From Eurosta solidaginis (taxonomy: Eukaryota; Arthropoda; Insecta; Diptera; Tephritidae), in NCBI RefSeq assembly GCF_040869045.1, contig NC_090322.1:273818662-273882661 (forward strand): a stretch of 64,000 nucleotides of DNA, given 5' to 3'. The position numbers were made by a program, and so were the translations under genes. This document shows positions 59,501 to 62,346 of the stretch, piece by piece (position 1 is the first letter of the stretch; every line of letters starts with the position of its first letter). A model generated the notes under the pieces. That model saw only the letters and a list, made by a program, of their open reading frames with translations, did no database searches and was not told the DNA's origin.

Positions 59501-61908
59501 CTACAACTTTCGTAGAATTTGGTGATAGACTTTAGCAAAATACTGTGATAGATCGTAGTTGAATTTTTCAAAAGAATATTTTGTTTCTATCAAGTCGAAT
59601 GATTTTTATTGTACACGGCAAAGTGTCAACCGAGGAGCCAAAATATATTTTCTGTGGGATTTTGCTTAACCTAAAAATAATTTACTGTGGCTAGAATAAT
59701 ATAATGAAATTCGTATTGAAATTTCGGATATCAACATGTTGGCAAATAAAATTGTGGCCGATTTTTAAAAGAGAAGGTAATGAGGTAGAAAGGGAAATTT
59801 GCCAAAAATGTGGCAAATCTACCACAATTGTAGTAAAGTGGCTATACTGGTCGGATATAGTGCTATAGACAGTACCATAGTGCTATAGACGTGGCAATCT
59901 CATCTCCTATTCAGATACCCTAGTTTAATCGGTGCCAAAATCTAGTTTTCTCTAAAATAAAAAAGGACAGAAATCTTAGCGATTTTTGCTTTTTCTAGTA
60001 GCAAATTTCATTGCTGATGGTATTTGGTCCCATTATCGAGCAGTCATTAGAAAACCCCTGCCTAATTTAATACTGTTATTCTTTATGCTTTTTACAGTTT
60101 GAAATTATGTTGAAAATATTCAGTTATTTGGATTTAATATCGCTCTTCTTGGTGGGAAAAGTATCAAAGTATTTCTATGACGTATCTACACATCCACTGC
60201 TATATAGTGAATTGAATTTAAAACCATACTGGCATATCACATCCAGCGATTTATTGTGCACATTGGCCAAGCGAGCTACTATACTAAAAAAATTGGATCT
60301 ATCATGGTGTGGTTTGTTTAATTCAATCTCTCCAACTGAGTTTAAGAAGTAAGTTCGTTTTATATACATACTAACATACAAATATTACAGCGCCTCTCCT
60401 CTGAACCTTTTTAATCGAAATTACACTTTGTAATTCAAATTTTACATATCCATATCAAAATGTTTCGTTTACTTAAAAAATATCTTTATAAAAAGTAAGT
60501 AAAATTAAGGACAGAGCTGCTCAACCCCTTTACACTTATAGCACTTTTGTATTGGTTTTACTCCGATTCATAGGCACAGATACAAATTTACACTTTGAAT
60601 ATAAAAAAAATTGTATTCCACTCCCATATGCCCCCATATATAATTTCTATTAATTTAAAAGTGCCTAAGTTTGTTATAAAATTGCAAAAAAAAGGTACGA
60701 AGCTCACGCACTTGGATTTGAAATACAAATTTACTCTAACAAATTATGGCACTGAAAACAGTTGCTTCTTAAAGAAAGTTAGATAAAAACAAGTAAGGAA
60801 GGCTAAGTTCGGGTCTAACCGAACATTACATACTCAGTTGAGAGCTATGGAGACAAAATAAAGGAAAATGAACCTAGGGTAACCCTGGAATGTGTTGTTT
60901 GTACGATATGGGTATCAAATGAAAGGTGCTAATGAGTATTTTAAAAGGGAGTGGGCCTTAGTTCTATAGGTGGACACCTTTTCGAGATATCGCCATAAAG
61001 GTGGACCAGGGGTGACCTTAGAATTTGTTTGTACGACATGGGTATCAAATGAAATGTGTTAATGAGTATTTTAAAAGGGAGTGTGCCTTAGTTCTATGGG
61101 TGGACGCCTTTTCGAAATATCGATATAAAGGTGGACCAGGGGTGACTCTAGAATTTGTTTGTACGATATGGGTATCAAATGAAAGGTGTTAATGAGTATT
61201 TTAAAAGGGAGTGGGCCTTAGTTTTATAGGTGGACGCCTTTTCGAAATATCGATATAAAGGTGGACCAGGGGTGACTCTAGAATTTGTTTGTACGATATG
61301 GGTATCAAATGAAAGGTGTTAATGAGTATTTTAATAGGGAGTGGGCCTTAGTTCTATAGGCGGACGGCTTTTCGAGATATCGCCATACAGGTGGACCAGG
61401 GATTTTTTGGACGATATGGGTATCAAATGAAAGGTGTTAATGAGTATTTTAAAAGGGAGTGGGCCTTAGTTCTATAGGTGGACACCTTTTCTAGATATCG
61501 CCATAAAGGTGGACCAGGGGTCACAAATATTATGGATCACCTGATTTTTAATTGACTATCACTGTCTCATTCTGTATTTCTTTCTCAGCCGCTGAAGATA
61601 GCCGGCCCTATGCGCCGCCATATTGAACACCCTGTCAAAACGCTAAAAAGTAGCCATATTGAACATTCTGTCAGGCAGTTGACGGATAAGATATCACACT
61701 TGTCACACACACACTTGTTTTATCCACATATATATGTATATGCTTGATTGAATCATGTACAATAAAATTTTGTTTTTGAAATAATTTTTCAATCGCAGAT
61801 TTATACAACAACGTGGTGATAGTCTGATTTGCTTACGCTTAGATTCATGTAAGATTCTAAATGCCAGCTGTATTGAAACTTTGGGAATAGTATGCGACAG
61901 CTTGAGAG
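5891..61908 (+). CDS. FBXL4: F-box and leucine-rich-repeat protein 4 (FBXL4 orthologue), seven exons visible, 3' end outside window
   Basis: In mammals FBXL4 is a mitochondrial F-box protein that forms an SCF E3 ligase and limits mitophagy by promoting turnover of BNIP3 and NIX; the fly role is inferred. Exons: 5891-6190, 6428-6521, 52828-53038, 53100-53233, 58470-58663, 60098-60348, 61799-61908. Phases agree at every junction and give 431 codons with no stop. The N-terminal region (aa 35-235) has the family's jelly-roll signature, including VDFSSQYGSDYSISYT, RTYGDWWQ, ETFNPGALVRIWAY and YFAEIDAVLLGG. An F-box (FEIMLKIFSYLDLISLF) begins at aa 312, followed by ELNLKPYW, LKKLDLSWCG and the first LRRs. 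Human FBXL4 is about 620 aa, so roughly a third is missing at the right edge. Intron 2 is 46.3 kb and full of transposons. The first ATG in the exon-1 frame is 5891; an upstream exon cannot be excluded. Confidence 0.9.
6428..6521 (+). CDS. FBXL4: FBXL4 exon 2
   Basis: The acceptor is tttaaaag|CGA and the donor ATAG|gtaagt. It encodes RTYGDWWQRAPSHIKEIQPQ and the start of the next strand (AHDFI), in phase 0 from exon 1 and ending in phase 1. It is only 94 bp, so gene finders could easily lose it next to the 46-kb intron. Confidence 0.85.
6712..10328 (+). mobile_element. LOA/Jockey-like LINE, copy A (decayed, near full length)
   Basis: The 5' end (cttcccaaggcagtcgg) and the 3' end (gctacaacaacaacaacag) match intact copy C at 29961-34017. 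The flanks agggttatt before and after suggest an aged target-site duplication. The reading frame is broken many times, and about 275 bp encoding the catalytic RT core is missing near 9190. Confidence 0.88.
6735..10278 (+). pseudogene. LINE copy A ORF: PHD-like fingers, endonuclease and RT remnants
   Basis: The pieces follow copy C in order: the 2A-like region (IERNPGP at about 6885-6905), PHD-like fingers (FCYICRKR), the apurinic-like endonuclease start (ILQLNCNGLTGK near 7640), endonuclease end and linker (8118-8756), RT fingers (SKAVGPDGIAM, YRPISLLSPVAK), then directly the thumb region (SSCFALRNLALSPTK). The segment holding the polymerase A motif, the PQG motif and YADD is deleted between about 9189 and 9200. 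A decayed zinc-knuckle C-terminus (CPACNVPPHDTNHLF) ends it. Confidence 0.85.
10329..11356. other. Unassigned intronic sequence between LINE copy A and the CR1-like LINE
   Basis: One 97-codon open frame (10432-10725) resembles nothing I recognise. The right part, from about 10900 (ttgtttaaggctatcggatg), is probably the 5' UTR of the CR1-like element, since its ORF1 starts at 11357, but I cannot place the element's first base. Confidence 0.3.
12299..12531 (-). repeat. copia 3' LTR (233 bp)
   Basis: It is identical to the other LTR except for one substitution (ggaaaaag versus ggaaacag) and a 10-bp length difference near 12471-12485. Its plus-strand end is ...ttaccaaca. Confidence 0.92.
12532..12541 (-). 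promoter_or_regulatory. copia polypurine tract
   Basis: In element orientation GAGGAGGAG directly precedes the 3' LTR, the usual place for the plus-strand primer. Confidence 0.75.
12578..16411 (-). pseudogene. copia gag-pol polyprotein, broken
   Basis: In order on the minus strand: Gag from the ATG at 16411 (MSTPGLYSIEKLDDSNYVSW), a CCHC knuckle (CFNCGKFGHFAAKC, about 15650-15690), protease (CIDSGATSHL, about 15545), integrase zinc domain (HNRFGHLN...CVTCAKSK) and catalytic core (VHSDLCGPM, DNGREY), RT (KWVYSIKRN, MDVSSAYLN, AVYVDDLIV near 13491-13506) and RNase H (SSTEAEYVAL, SDNQSALHL). It is interrupted by frameshifts near 16200, at a seven-G run (14705-14711) and near 13260. A short in-frame loss also removes the residues after LKQSA in RT near 13605. 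The copy cannot be autonomous as read. Confidence 0.9.
16461..16475 (-). promoter_or_regulatory. copia primer-binding site (half-tRNA initiator Met type)
   Basis: In element orientation, GGTTATGGGCCCAGG directly follows the 5' LTR. It is complementary to the anticodon stem-loop of initiator tRNA-Met (CTGGGCCCATAACC), as in Drosophila copia, which primes from an internal tRNA fragment rather than the tRNA 3' end. Confidence 0.85.
16476..16698 (-). repeat. copia 5' LTR (223 bp)
   Basis: In element orientation it runs from TGTTGG to CTCTGATA and is followed by the primer-binding site. It matches the 3' LTR almost perfectly, so insertion was recent. Confidence 0.92.
17099..20270 (+). pseudogene. 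CR1-like ORF2: endonuclease and reverse transcriptase
   Basis: The endonuclease part (17099-18250) shows LKVYFQNASGIRTK, VESWLTSDF, GGGVLIAV, VLGDFNLCDISW and PTDMHHSALI. The RT part (18247-19983) shows NYRPISKLSTVSKLFE, YTDFSKAFDKV, SGVPQGSILGPLLFILF and the catalytic LLYADDLKVY. A 1-nt frameshift near 18225-18247 separates the two. A second shift at about 19977 moves the C-terminus (ALNEFNKISSSIELDF...) into another frame just where the MITE sits; the terminal stop is then at 20268-20270. ORF2 overlaps the end of ORF1. Confidence 0.82.
19986..20175. mobile_element. hAT-type foldback MITE (190 bp)
   Basis: It is nearly one long inverted repeat: it begins CAGGCATGCTTAACGAACG and ends with the exact reverse complement. 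Perfect 8-bp target duplications CCCTGAAC flank it (19978-19985 and 20176-20183). An 8-bp duplication and CAGG-type termini fit the hAT superfamily. No coding capacity. Confidence 0.9.
20464..24128 (-). mobile_element. LOA/Jockey-like LINE, copy B (decayed)
   Basis: It lies in reverse orientation, from a (GTT)n tail at 20464 to the conserved 5' end at about 24125-24128. A 13-bp target duplication ccgtcagctctct flanks it (20451-20463 and 24129-24141). It lies just after the tail of the CR1-like element. It has the same domains as copy C but several frameshifts. Confidence 0.9.
20515..24105 (-). pseudogene. LINE copy B ORF remnants
   Basis: Fragments in order: 24105-23446 (leader, degraded 2A-like IESNAGP, first PHD-like finger), 23391-22951 (endonuclease with LGDFNAHHDLW), 22588-21896 (linker and RT fingers, SYRPISLLSSVAK), 21914-21588, and 21747-20515 (PQGGVLSPLLFNFY, VSYADDCTIMA, C-terminus). 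At least four frameshifts break the 1326-codon frame seen in copy C. A G-rich run near 23538-23549 and another at about 23710 are shift points. Confidence 0.88.
24184..24323 (-). repeat. tRNA-derived SINE, copy 2 (head and part of body)
   Basis: On the minus strand the A-box-like tggtgtggtgg and B-box-like gggttcaagtccc of the tRNA-like head are present, followed by the acattaaaaattt stretch and agcagggtcgtccct. The tail half is missing. Confidence 0.78.
24324..25390. other. Unassigned A/T-rich intronic sequence
   Basis: Only short chance ORFs. An agaagacccggcagacgttgt stretch at about 25395 marks the start of the next block. No motif recognised. Confidence 0.3.
25660..25737 (+). repeat. Degenerate (CCCAGT)n hexanucleotide repeat
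   Basis: About twelve imperfect CCCAGT/CCTAGT units. It lies inside a block that runs from about 25393 to 25870 and probably belongs to an unidentified dispersed element. Confidence 0.75.
25871..26887 (+). pseudogene. I-clade-like LINE C-terminus with RNase H domain (fragment)
   Basis: Frames spread over all three phases give RNase H motifs in order: ELILFTDGSR, LIYSDSQNVVKYIG, then LWVPGHIGIKGNEQAD. A C-terminal stretch follows (CIKIARMRVGTTLFSISHHY ... TETINTVNNALKA) ending at a stop near 26887. RNase H after RT is typical of I-clade LINEs. RT itself is absent, and several frameshifts and stops are present. Confidence 0.65.
26953..27837 (+). pseudogene. D1 ORF1 (gag-like), 5' truncated, with CCHC knuckles
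   Basis: It encodes the basic middle region and then CFRCLGYGHQKAYC, CWKCGQSGHQASAC and CFLCQSEKVDHLPGSGAC, three zinc knuckles typical of R1-clade ORF1 nucleic-acid-binding proteins. The stop TGA (27835-27837) overlaps the ORF2 start ATG (27834-27836). One frame break lies upstream near 27395-27420. Confidence 0.78.
29981..33961 (+). CDS. Single-ORF LINE polyprotein, 1326 aa: 2A-like leader, two PHD-like fingers, endonuclease, reverse transcriptase, CCHC
   Basis: Likely encodes all proteins needed for retrotransposition. Residues 1-56 form a short hydrophobic-ended leader closed by a 2A-like motif (GIESNPG|P, aa 50-57). PHD-like Cys/His fingers begin at C68 (CCIC..CVSC..WLHRTGC) and C211 (CTVC..CSSC..WCHFPRC). 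The endonuclease spans about aa 306-525, with LQLNCNGL, IQETKL, LGDFNAHHDLW (about 442) and SDHLPI (516). The RT shows YRPISLLSPVAK, LDLSKAFDTV, GVPQGGVLSPLLFNFY and catalytic SYADDCT (958-964). A C-terminal zinc knuckle, C1276-x2-C-x4-H-x3-H-x3-C, precedes WSTPVETASFLGLPLEDIDD. There is no RNase H. The start ATG lies 20 bp from the element's 5' end. The clade is uncertain within the LOA/Jockey group. Confidence 0.93.
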   Translation: MYRSDSGFFPTKDCHFSVTPFNLFRPSHKLSSSQQLLAAGLLHILLLREGIESNPGPSPDPGPEKWFCCICRKRIFLGRSYSVQCVSCKGWLHRTGCSGLDPKTRRPRNFHKSFVAPCCSRPRAPRSLRLSAPPLPSSSPAAQQATTSTRCCSRLTAPTTQTAATTHNYNLRSRVGSNAEQQPLPPSSPPLFSGSNRVGQGTRLLVPTSVCTVCQHRIYMFATSAQCSSCLGWCHFPRCSGLRDGNPSTGFIAPCCQVANPNHPGTPMLAQGRPVPGPQQQLRPGLPQPRRSHPSLTPRVATSPLMHFRILQLNCNGLTGKITEIVNFMKRHNIRIAAIQETKLTARSALQTCSGYNVHRKDRESGNGGGLAFIIHHSVQYHIFDPGIDRRDNVLERQGLSVRSGDANLEIINIYIPPATCCPGGYRPNIRALLTGNNRIILGDFNAHHDLWHSNLRADSRGEMLADQIEETTFCTINGDAPTRMVGSCHSSPDISIVSAELVNCVNWQPMVSLASDHLPILVSLERTADFIVTEKRTFINFKKGKWEEYKSFTDNLFAALPIPTDARQGERAFRKVIESASARFIPAGRIPEIRPHFPAEAANLARERDLIRQLDPGDPQIRDINQRIRLLVDEHKRAKWEEHLRGCNLSTGVGKLWSTVKSLSNPTKHKDKVSIAFGDKVLSDAKKCASAFCRQYIMHSTVDKVRRRANRHAHKHKFSASPITITAKEVEDAIGRAKPSKAVGPDGIAMPMLKSLGKEGFKYLAQVFNLSLSSFVIPEKWRMAKVVPLLKPGKPANIGESYRPISLLSPVAKTLEAILLPYFQATLQLASHQHGFRKLHSTTSALNAISTQINCGLNQNPHHRTVLVALDLSKAFDTVNHGSLLQDLEGSTLPPCLKRWTANYLGGRQASVLFRNETSKPRRIKQGVPQGGVLSPLLFNFYISKLPSPPEGVTIVSYADDCTVMATGPGPQIDELCNKINGYLPDLSSFFASRNLALSPTKSSATLFTTWTSQMSTILNIHVDGSTLPTVLHPKILGVTFDQDLHFGEHAAAIVPRIQSRNKILKSLAGSTWGKDKETLMTTYKAISQPITCYASPIWSPSLKITHWKKLQACQNTALRIATGCLLMSPEHHLHNEARILPIRERNEMLTKQFLLNTQKPGHPNRHLIDEPAPPRGLRSHLRKHFEEIRHLRTQPYEAKKHKQVLGELHKQASDLYAGNCPVNPVLKVKYPKLAEEERILPRETRVTLAQLRSGYCNRLNSYLSRINPDIQNVCPACNVSPHDTNHLFNCNVEPTPLTPLSLWSTPVETASFLGLPLEDIDDSL
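30128..30151 (+). other. 2A-like ribosome-skipping motif in LINE copy C
   Basis: It encodes GIESNPGP after the leucine-rich stretch AAGLLHILLLRE. The 2A consensus is D(V/I)ExNPG|P; here the Asp is Gly, but I-E-x-N-P-G-P and the upstream helix-like leucines are kept. 2A-like motifs near the N-terminus are known in several APE-type LINEs. The equivalents are IERNPGP in copy A and IESNAGP (broken) in copy B. Activity is inferred, not shown. Confidence 0.6.
35076..35210 (+). repeat. Poly(A) and (TAA)n tract joining D1 to D2
   Basis: A runs broken by single C bases are followed by about 25 TAA/TTA units. The D1 3' UTR lies immediately before and the D2 5' UTR immediately after. Confidence 0.92.
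35211..35819 (+). other. D2 5' UTR
   Basis: It starts gggtggaggctgagctcagg right after the (TAA)n tract and is GC-rich. It has no long ORF. It should hold the internal promoter of the element, though I see no defined motif. D1 lacks this part because of its 5' truncation. Confidence 0.7.
35820..37240 (+). pseudogene. D2 ORF1 (gag-like), frameshift and nonsense
   Basis: The ATG at 35820 opens a 316-codon frame: Ser/Thr-rich N-terminus, a helical stretch (VDLLQYARVVLRSMQAAAAK), and a Lys/Arg-rich nucleic-acid-binding region. Compared with D1, two bases are missing near 36717 (aggaaggctg versus aggaagcgctg), which causes the early stop at 36768. The frame that follows (IEVLGMDCLATAEEVAQAV) has a TAG at about 36885 where D1 has a sense codon. 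The three CCHC knuckles (37010-37190) remain, and the ORF ends at TGA 37238-37240. Confidence 0.85.
37237..40189 (+). pseudogene. D2 ORF2 (endonuclease-RT), start and two other lesions
   Basis: The start overlapping the ORF1 stop is GTG here instead of the ATG in D1. A TGA at 37396-37398 interrupts the endonuclease. The long open part (37462-39504) has VVAGDFNARAVEWG, GSDHNYITFHL, GKAPGPDGIPAEAIR, VTLDVKNAFNSV, GGAAQGSVLGPDLWN and an intact catalytic FADDVAAVI. A frameshift near 39486 moves the C-terminal part to 39540-40190, with knuckle CLYCGLIDDVCHNFFEC. Confidence 0.87.
40531..40852 (+). mobile_element. R1-clade LINE D3, 5'-truncated 3' end
   Basis: It contains only the last few codons of ORF2 (cgctaaacggcaagatggttg), the 3' UTR and a poly(A)/(TAA)n-type tail. 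It follows directly on the (TAA)n tail of D2, giving three elements in head-to-tail order. The tandem duplication repeats it at about 44628-44942. Confidence 0.82.
40900..41130. repeat. Possible LTR-type repeat fragment
   Basis: A segment starting tgtaacgaatatactgcaatt and running through aataaataactcc has the look of a retroelement LTR. I see no second LTR or coding region, so this is weak. It is duplicated at about 44989-45219. Confidence 0.3.
41255..41592 (+). repeat. Dispersed repeat family R (copy in unit 1; duplicate at 45344-45681)
   Basis: About 340 bp beginning gatggtcctttgccgg, with ccggtacattccggtaa, aacaggattcgcc, ggagaagctatatattgcg and a tacctgcctcgggtatatt end. A second independent copy is at 59155-59455 and a decayed one at 866-960. 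It is non-coding and of unknown type. Confidence 0.75.
41640..42352 (-). pseudogene. RTE-clade reverse transcriptase fragment (duplicate at 45729-46441)
   Basis: Minus-strand frames give PVHKKGDAANCANYRGISLL, NIAHKVLLSVFCERLKP, IGPYQCGFKPSKSTIDQIST, then after a deletion YAVDICIIGLNT (decayed catalytic region), LMVKEYKTKYLLS and NFEIVKDFVYLGASI. This order and these phrases are typical of the RTE clade in arthropods. Several stops and shifts are present and the N-terminal part is absent. Confidence 0.75.
42470..42605 (-). repeat. 3' fragment of the LOA/Jockey-like LINE family (duplicate at 46559-46694)
   Basis: It matches the 3' end of copies A-C on the minus strand (for example gtcatgtggggacacgttg and gttccacattgcaatt) for about 130 bp. 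It is too short to code. Confidence 0.75.
42950..43309 (-). pseudogene. CR1-like RT fragment, 3' half of a copy split by the CACTA-like element (unit 1)
   Basis: The minus strand encodes DLKKLQA, then in another frame GHRLSAFLLKQCKYSICEA and LGLLFNLLLKL, then SSYRPISKLSNFTELFE. These align with DGLSAALLKGC and NYRPISKLSTVSKLFE of the CR1-like LINE at 18.6 kb. The duplicate in unit 2 is 47039-47398; its 5' half is at 51822-52090. Confidence 0.75.
43313..44206. mobile_element. Left 0.9 kb of the CACTA-like element, truncated by the tandem duplication
   Basis: It begins at the same TTA/CACTAC boundary as 47402 and continues through the left TIR and the first 195 bp of the nested tandem-repeat element. 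It ends at the duplication junction at 44206/44207. Confidence 0.85.
47039..47398 (-). pseudogene. CR1-like RT fragment, 3' half (unit 2, adjoining the complete CACTA-like element)
   Basis: Same sequence as 42950-43309. With one TTA removed, it joins 51822-52090 in frame (DIFIAI|IDLKK), which shows that the CACTA-like element inserted into this fragment. Confidence 0.78.
47402..47922 (+). repeat. Left TIR of the CACTA-like element
   Basis: About 520 bp ending gcaagcgtctatcct. It pairs with 51316-51818 at high but imperfect identity. It is repeated in unit 1 (43313-43833). Confidence 0.88.
48101..49457 (+). repeat. Tandem-repeat-bearing element (aagtaaggaaggctaag family), split by a SINE
   Basis: It starts aagtaaggaaggctaagtttg and ends gctcagctgagtataaaaa. 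Inside are parts of the 130-bp unit seen at 60886-61525, a (GGAC)n run at 49289-49309 and the SINE at 48490-48822. Its first 195 bp are also in the duplication (44012-44206). Confidence 0.75.
48490..48822 (+). repeat. tRNA-derived SINE, copy 3 (near full length)
   Basis: The tRNA-like head (about 70 nt) has an A-box-like tggtgtgatggtagcg and a B box gggttcaactcccgg. The family body follows: gcggggtcgcccctcggcag, tttctgccatgaaaagctc, gccgttcggagtcggcat, and aattggaagagaagc to the end. Imperfect 16-bp flanks (ttatttatacatgtaa / ttatttatataagtaa) look like target duplications. Confidence 0.88.
49521..51107 (+). pseudogene. Decayed protein of the CACTA-like element (multi-copy arthropod family)
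   Basis: Pieces in one or shifted frames: YFHYFGFHVKNLDKSWTPHF with CASC, then a TAA; RWVSGKGHNIKFGVPMMWTE and CYFC (49629 on); DDWRLFIDSSKHSLK (about 50130); a GT-AG intron of 55 bp at 50322-50376; GGFTKYFWLWDSRAR; then 50550-51107 with KLGLMKNFVKA, CNMSLKMHFLHSYLDNFPAN, DEQGERFHQEL and MMGDYCWTIIRE. I know these phrases from repetitive, unnamed proteins in insects and cnidarians. C-x2-C and CYFC pairs suggest zinc binding. The link to transposition is inferred from its place between the TIRs. Confidence 0.7.
51316..51818 (-). repeat. Right TIR of the CACTA-like element
   Basis: It starts aggatagacgcttgc and ends gtgtagtg next to the TTA duplication. It is the reverse complement of the left TIR with scattered differences. 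Confidence 0.88.
51822..52090 (-). pseudogene. CR1-like ORF2 fragment, 5' half, interrupted by the CACTA-like element
   Basis: The minus strand encodes NIKLNPKAFSNSINSKQS, PYNDLISNSPEEAADLFAGF and EADIFIAI. These align with NIKSNPKAFWNYVKSKK and the ANAFADFF region of the CR1-like ORF2 at 18.3-18.6 kb. It continues across the DNA transposon at 47398. Confidence 0.75.
52298..52578 (-). repeat. tRNA-derived SINE, copy 4
   Basis: Reverse orientation: tail at the left (ctcttccaatttccgccgtg), body motifs, then the tRNA-like head with gggttctcgcccc and a decayed A box to about 52578. It lies about 250 bp before FBXL4 exon 3. Confidence 0.8.
52828..53038 (+). CDS. FBXL4: FBXL4 exon 3
   Basis: The acceptor is acttcaacag|TGG and the donor ACCAG|gtaaat. 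The phase-1 G of exon 2 joins to give V, then VYFEEYVLPEEIAVFETFNP and GALVRIWAY, matching the family's central jelly-roll strands. It ends in phase 2. Confidence 0.88.
53100..53233 (+). CDS. FBXL4: FBXL4 exon 4
   Basis: It is separated from exon 3 by a 61-bp intron with acceptor ttatttaag. It encodes IIRLEFNHSYLSYFAEIDAV and LLGGRKVNV, the last jelly-roll strand. The donor is most likely AAAT|gtacgt at 53233/53234, since only this keeps phase with exon 5; a second GT four bases later does not. Confidence 0.85.
53234..54336. other. FBXL4 intron 4, left part, no feature recognised
   Basis: A/T-rich, with short chance ORFs only (longest 66 codons at 53914). Several tacatacatatg runs. Confidence 0.3.
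54338..54950 (+). repeat. Left TIR of the intron-4 transposon
   Basis: It includes gcatggggttacatcttac, ggtacttttaaagtgtgatt and accgatttcaaagatctgc, all found inverted in the right arm. It has about 70 bp not present in the right arm near 54600-54660. Confidence 0.8.
55342..57405 (-). pseudogene. Transposase-like protein, 687 codons with two nonsense codons
   Basis: One frame runs from ATG 57405 to the stop at 55342, broken only by TAG (55708-55710) and a nearby TAA. The N-terminus has Cys pairs (CVQLSRKC, CRICESC). The middle has CVCTLHQNVKLMFEKSG and CCVSMCGRC. The catalytic part shows LIQMDFAENYAFVIQD, GYHWNNNQATIHPFVIYY, ISDCNIHDSIAVHLY, IYVSDGAGAQ and, after the stops, LCHHKIDFEIFAEWHF and HRKSACDGIGGTLKR. 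I recognise these phrases from repetitive insect and cnidarian proteins. D (MDF), D (SDG) and E (AEWHF) could be a DDE triad; this is inference. Confidence 0.72.
57610..57915 (-). pseudogene. Penelope-like or LINE C-terminal fragment inside the transposon
   Basis: A 101-codon frame with ARILHVQGKGRRLNVLENME and IYKLKTFDGRIVNEQTN. ILH...LN.LE.(L/M)EI with a later NEQT is a pattern I associate with the C-terminus of Penelope-like elements. It has no catalytic domain. It could also be a captured host or unknown element sequence. Confidence 0.4.
57921..58441 (-). repeat. Right TIR of the intron-4 transposon
   Basis: Reverse complement of the left arm. It ends in tttgatatgaaattcatc, 28 bp before the first base of FBXL4 exon 5. 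Confidence 0.82.
58470..58663 (+). CDS. FBXL4: FBXL4 exon 5
   Basis: The acceptor is gatatttacag|GTTCC, 28 bp after the end of the inserted DNA transposon. It encodes the variable linker between jelly-roll and F-box (SILRKLQRIQ ... SHIGLKDMP) and ends in phase 0 at CCG|gtatgc. The linker is poorly conserved, so the call rests on phase, splice sites and an open frame ending in the first residues of the F-box. Confidence 0.75.
58664..59154. other. FBXL4 intron 5, left part
   Basis: It contains a 98-codon open frame (58671-58967) with no recognised similarity and no splice signals placing it in FBXL4. Otherwise nothing seen. Confidence 0.3.
59155..59455 (+). repeat. Dispersed repeat family R, copy in FBXL4 intron 5
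   Basis: It matches 41255-41592 throughout: tggtcctttgccg, ccggtacgttccggtaac, accattaagg, gaccatctc, aacaggattcaccacgg, ggagaagctataaattgcg and ggcaacaccttg. Confidence 0.78.
59456..60097. other. FBXL4 intron 5, right part
   Basis: No repeat family or coding signal recognised except a short direct repeat, agtgctatagac, at about 59860 and 59879. The exon-6 acceptor tract ctttttacag closes the intron. Confidence 0.3.
60098..60348 (+). CDS. FBXL4: FBXL4 exon 6 (F-box and first LRR)
   Basis: The acceptor is ctttttacag|TTTGAA and the donor AAGAA|gtaagt. It encodes the F-box (FEIMLKIFSYLDLISLFLVG, then KVSKYFYDVSTHPLLYSEL) and the first leucine-rich repeat (LKKLDLSWCGLFNSI). The order and spacing match FBXL4. 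It ends in phase 2. Confidence 0.9.
60788..61525 (+). repeat. 130-bp tandem repeats in FBXL4 intron 6 (about five units)
   Basis: It starts aagtaaggaaggctaagttc like the element at 48101. Units then recur with a 130-bp period: the gaatttgtttgtacga step is at 61021, 61151 and 61281, with earlier and later variants at about 60886 and 61405. Each unit contains gggtatcaaatgaaaggtg, ttttaaaagggagtgggcc and aggtggaccagggg. It ends at about 61525, joined to a family-S repeat. Confidence 0.88.
61533..61725 (+). repeat. Dispersed repeat family S, uninterrupted copy
   Basis: ggatcacctgatttttaat through gccgccatattgaacacc to gttgacggataagatatcac. It is the reference for the copy split at 4242/5198. It lies 75 bp before FBXL4 exon 7. 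Confidence 0.7.
61799..61908 (+). CDS. FBXL4: FBXL4 exon 7 (LRR)
   Basis: The acceptor is tttcaatcgcag|ATT and the donor GAGAG|gtaggt. It encodes FIQQRGDSLICLRLDSC and the next LRR stretch to CDSLR, aligned with the repeat after the F-box in the family. It ends in phase 1. No later exon is visible before 64000. Confidence 0.85.
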
Positions 61909-62337
61909 GTAGGTACCGATCGGTTCTTTTTTTGTTTAAAATGTATTAAGTATCATCACCTCGGATTTCTGTGCAAAGTGAATATGTAAAATATATTAAA
62001 GAATATGCGAGAAATATGTCCGTAATATAAACTTGTGAGTACCAATTACGTTGGAAACATACACATCTACCTTTAAGATTAAGACCATTTGAAAGACTAT
62101 TTCTGGAAAATAAAGAGACGACTACTTCAGGAGTTTGCGGCTATTTTCAAAAGAGGAAGAACGTTGTCCACCTTAACGCATTAGTTGGGAATCTATTCGG
62201 AATAATCTTGTACTCGTTTGAAATCCTTTCGGCATGACTTTGGTATCATTTCGTATCAAATTGGAAATGTTTTCTTAATGATAAGGGAACTAGTTCGGAT
62301 AACCGCGGTGTCATTTCGCATCTACTTCGGGACTATT
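61909..62337. other. FBXL4 intron 7, left part
   Basis: No exon, repeat family or motif recognised before the SINE at 62347. Confidence 0.3.
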
Positions 62338-62346
62338 TCGTAAATG

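Noticed and set aside
60595..60786. 63-codon frame with LRR-like phrase (KGTKLTHLDLKYKF), a candidate alternative FBXL4 exon between exons 6 and 7
   Set aside because: The phase-2 donor of exon 6 joined to the only nearby AG (cctaag) gives an immediate stop, and there is no donor in place. The resemblance may be chance or a decayed exon.
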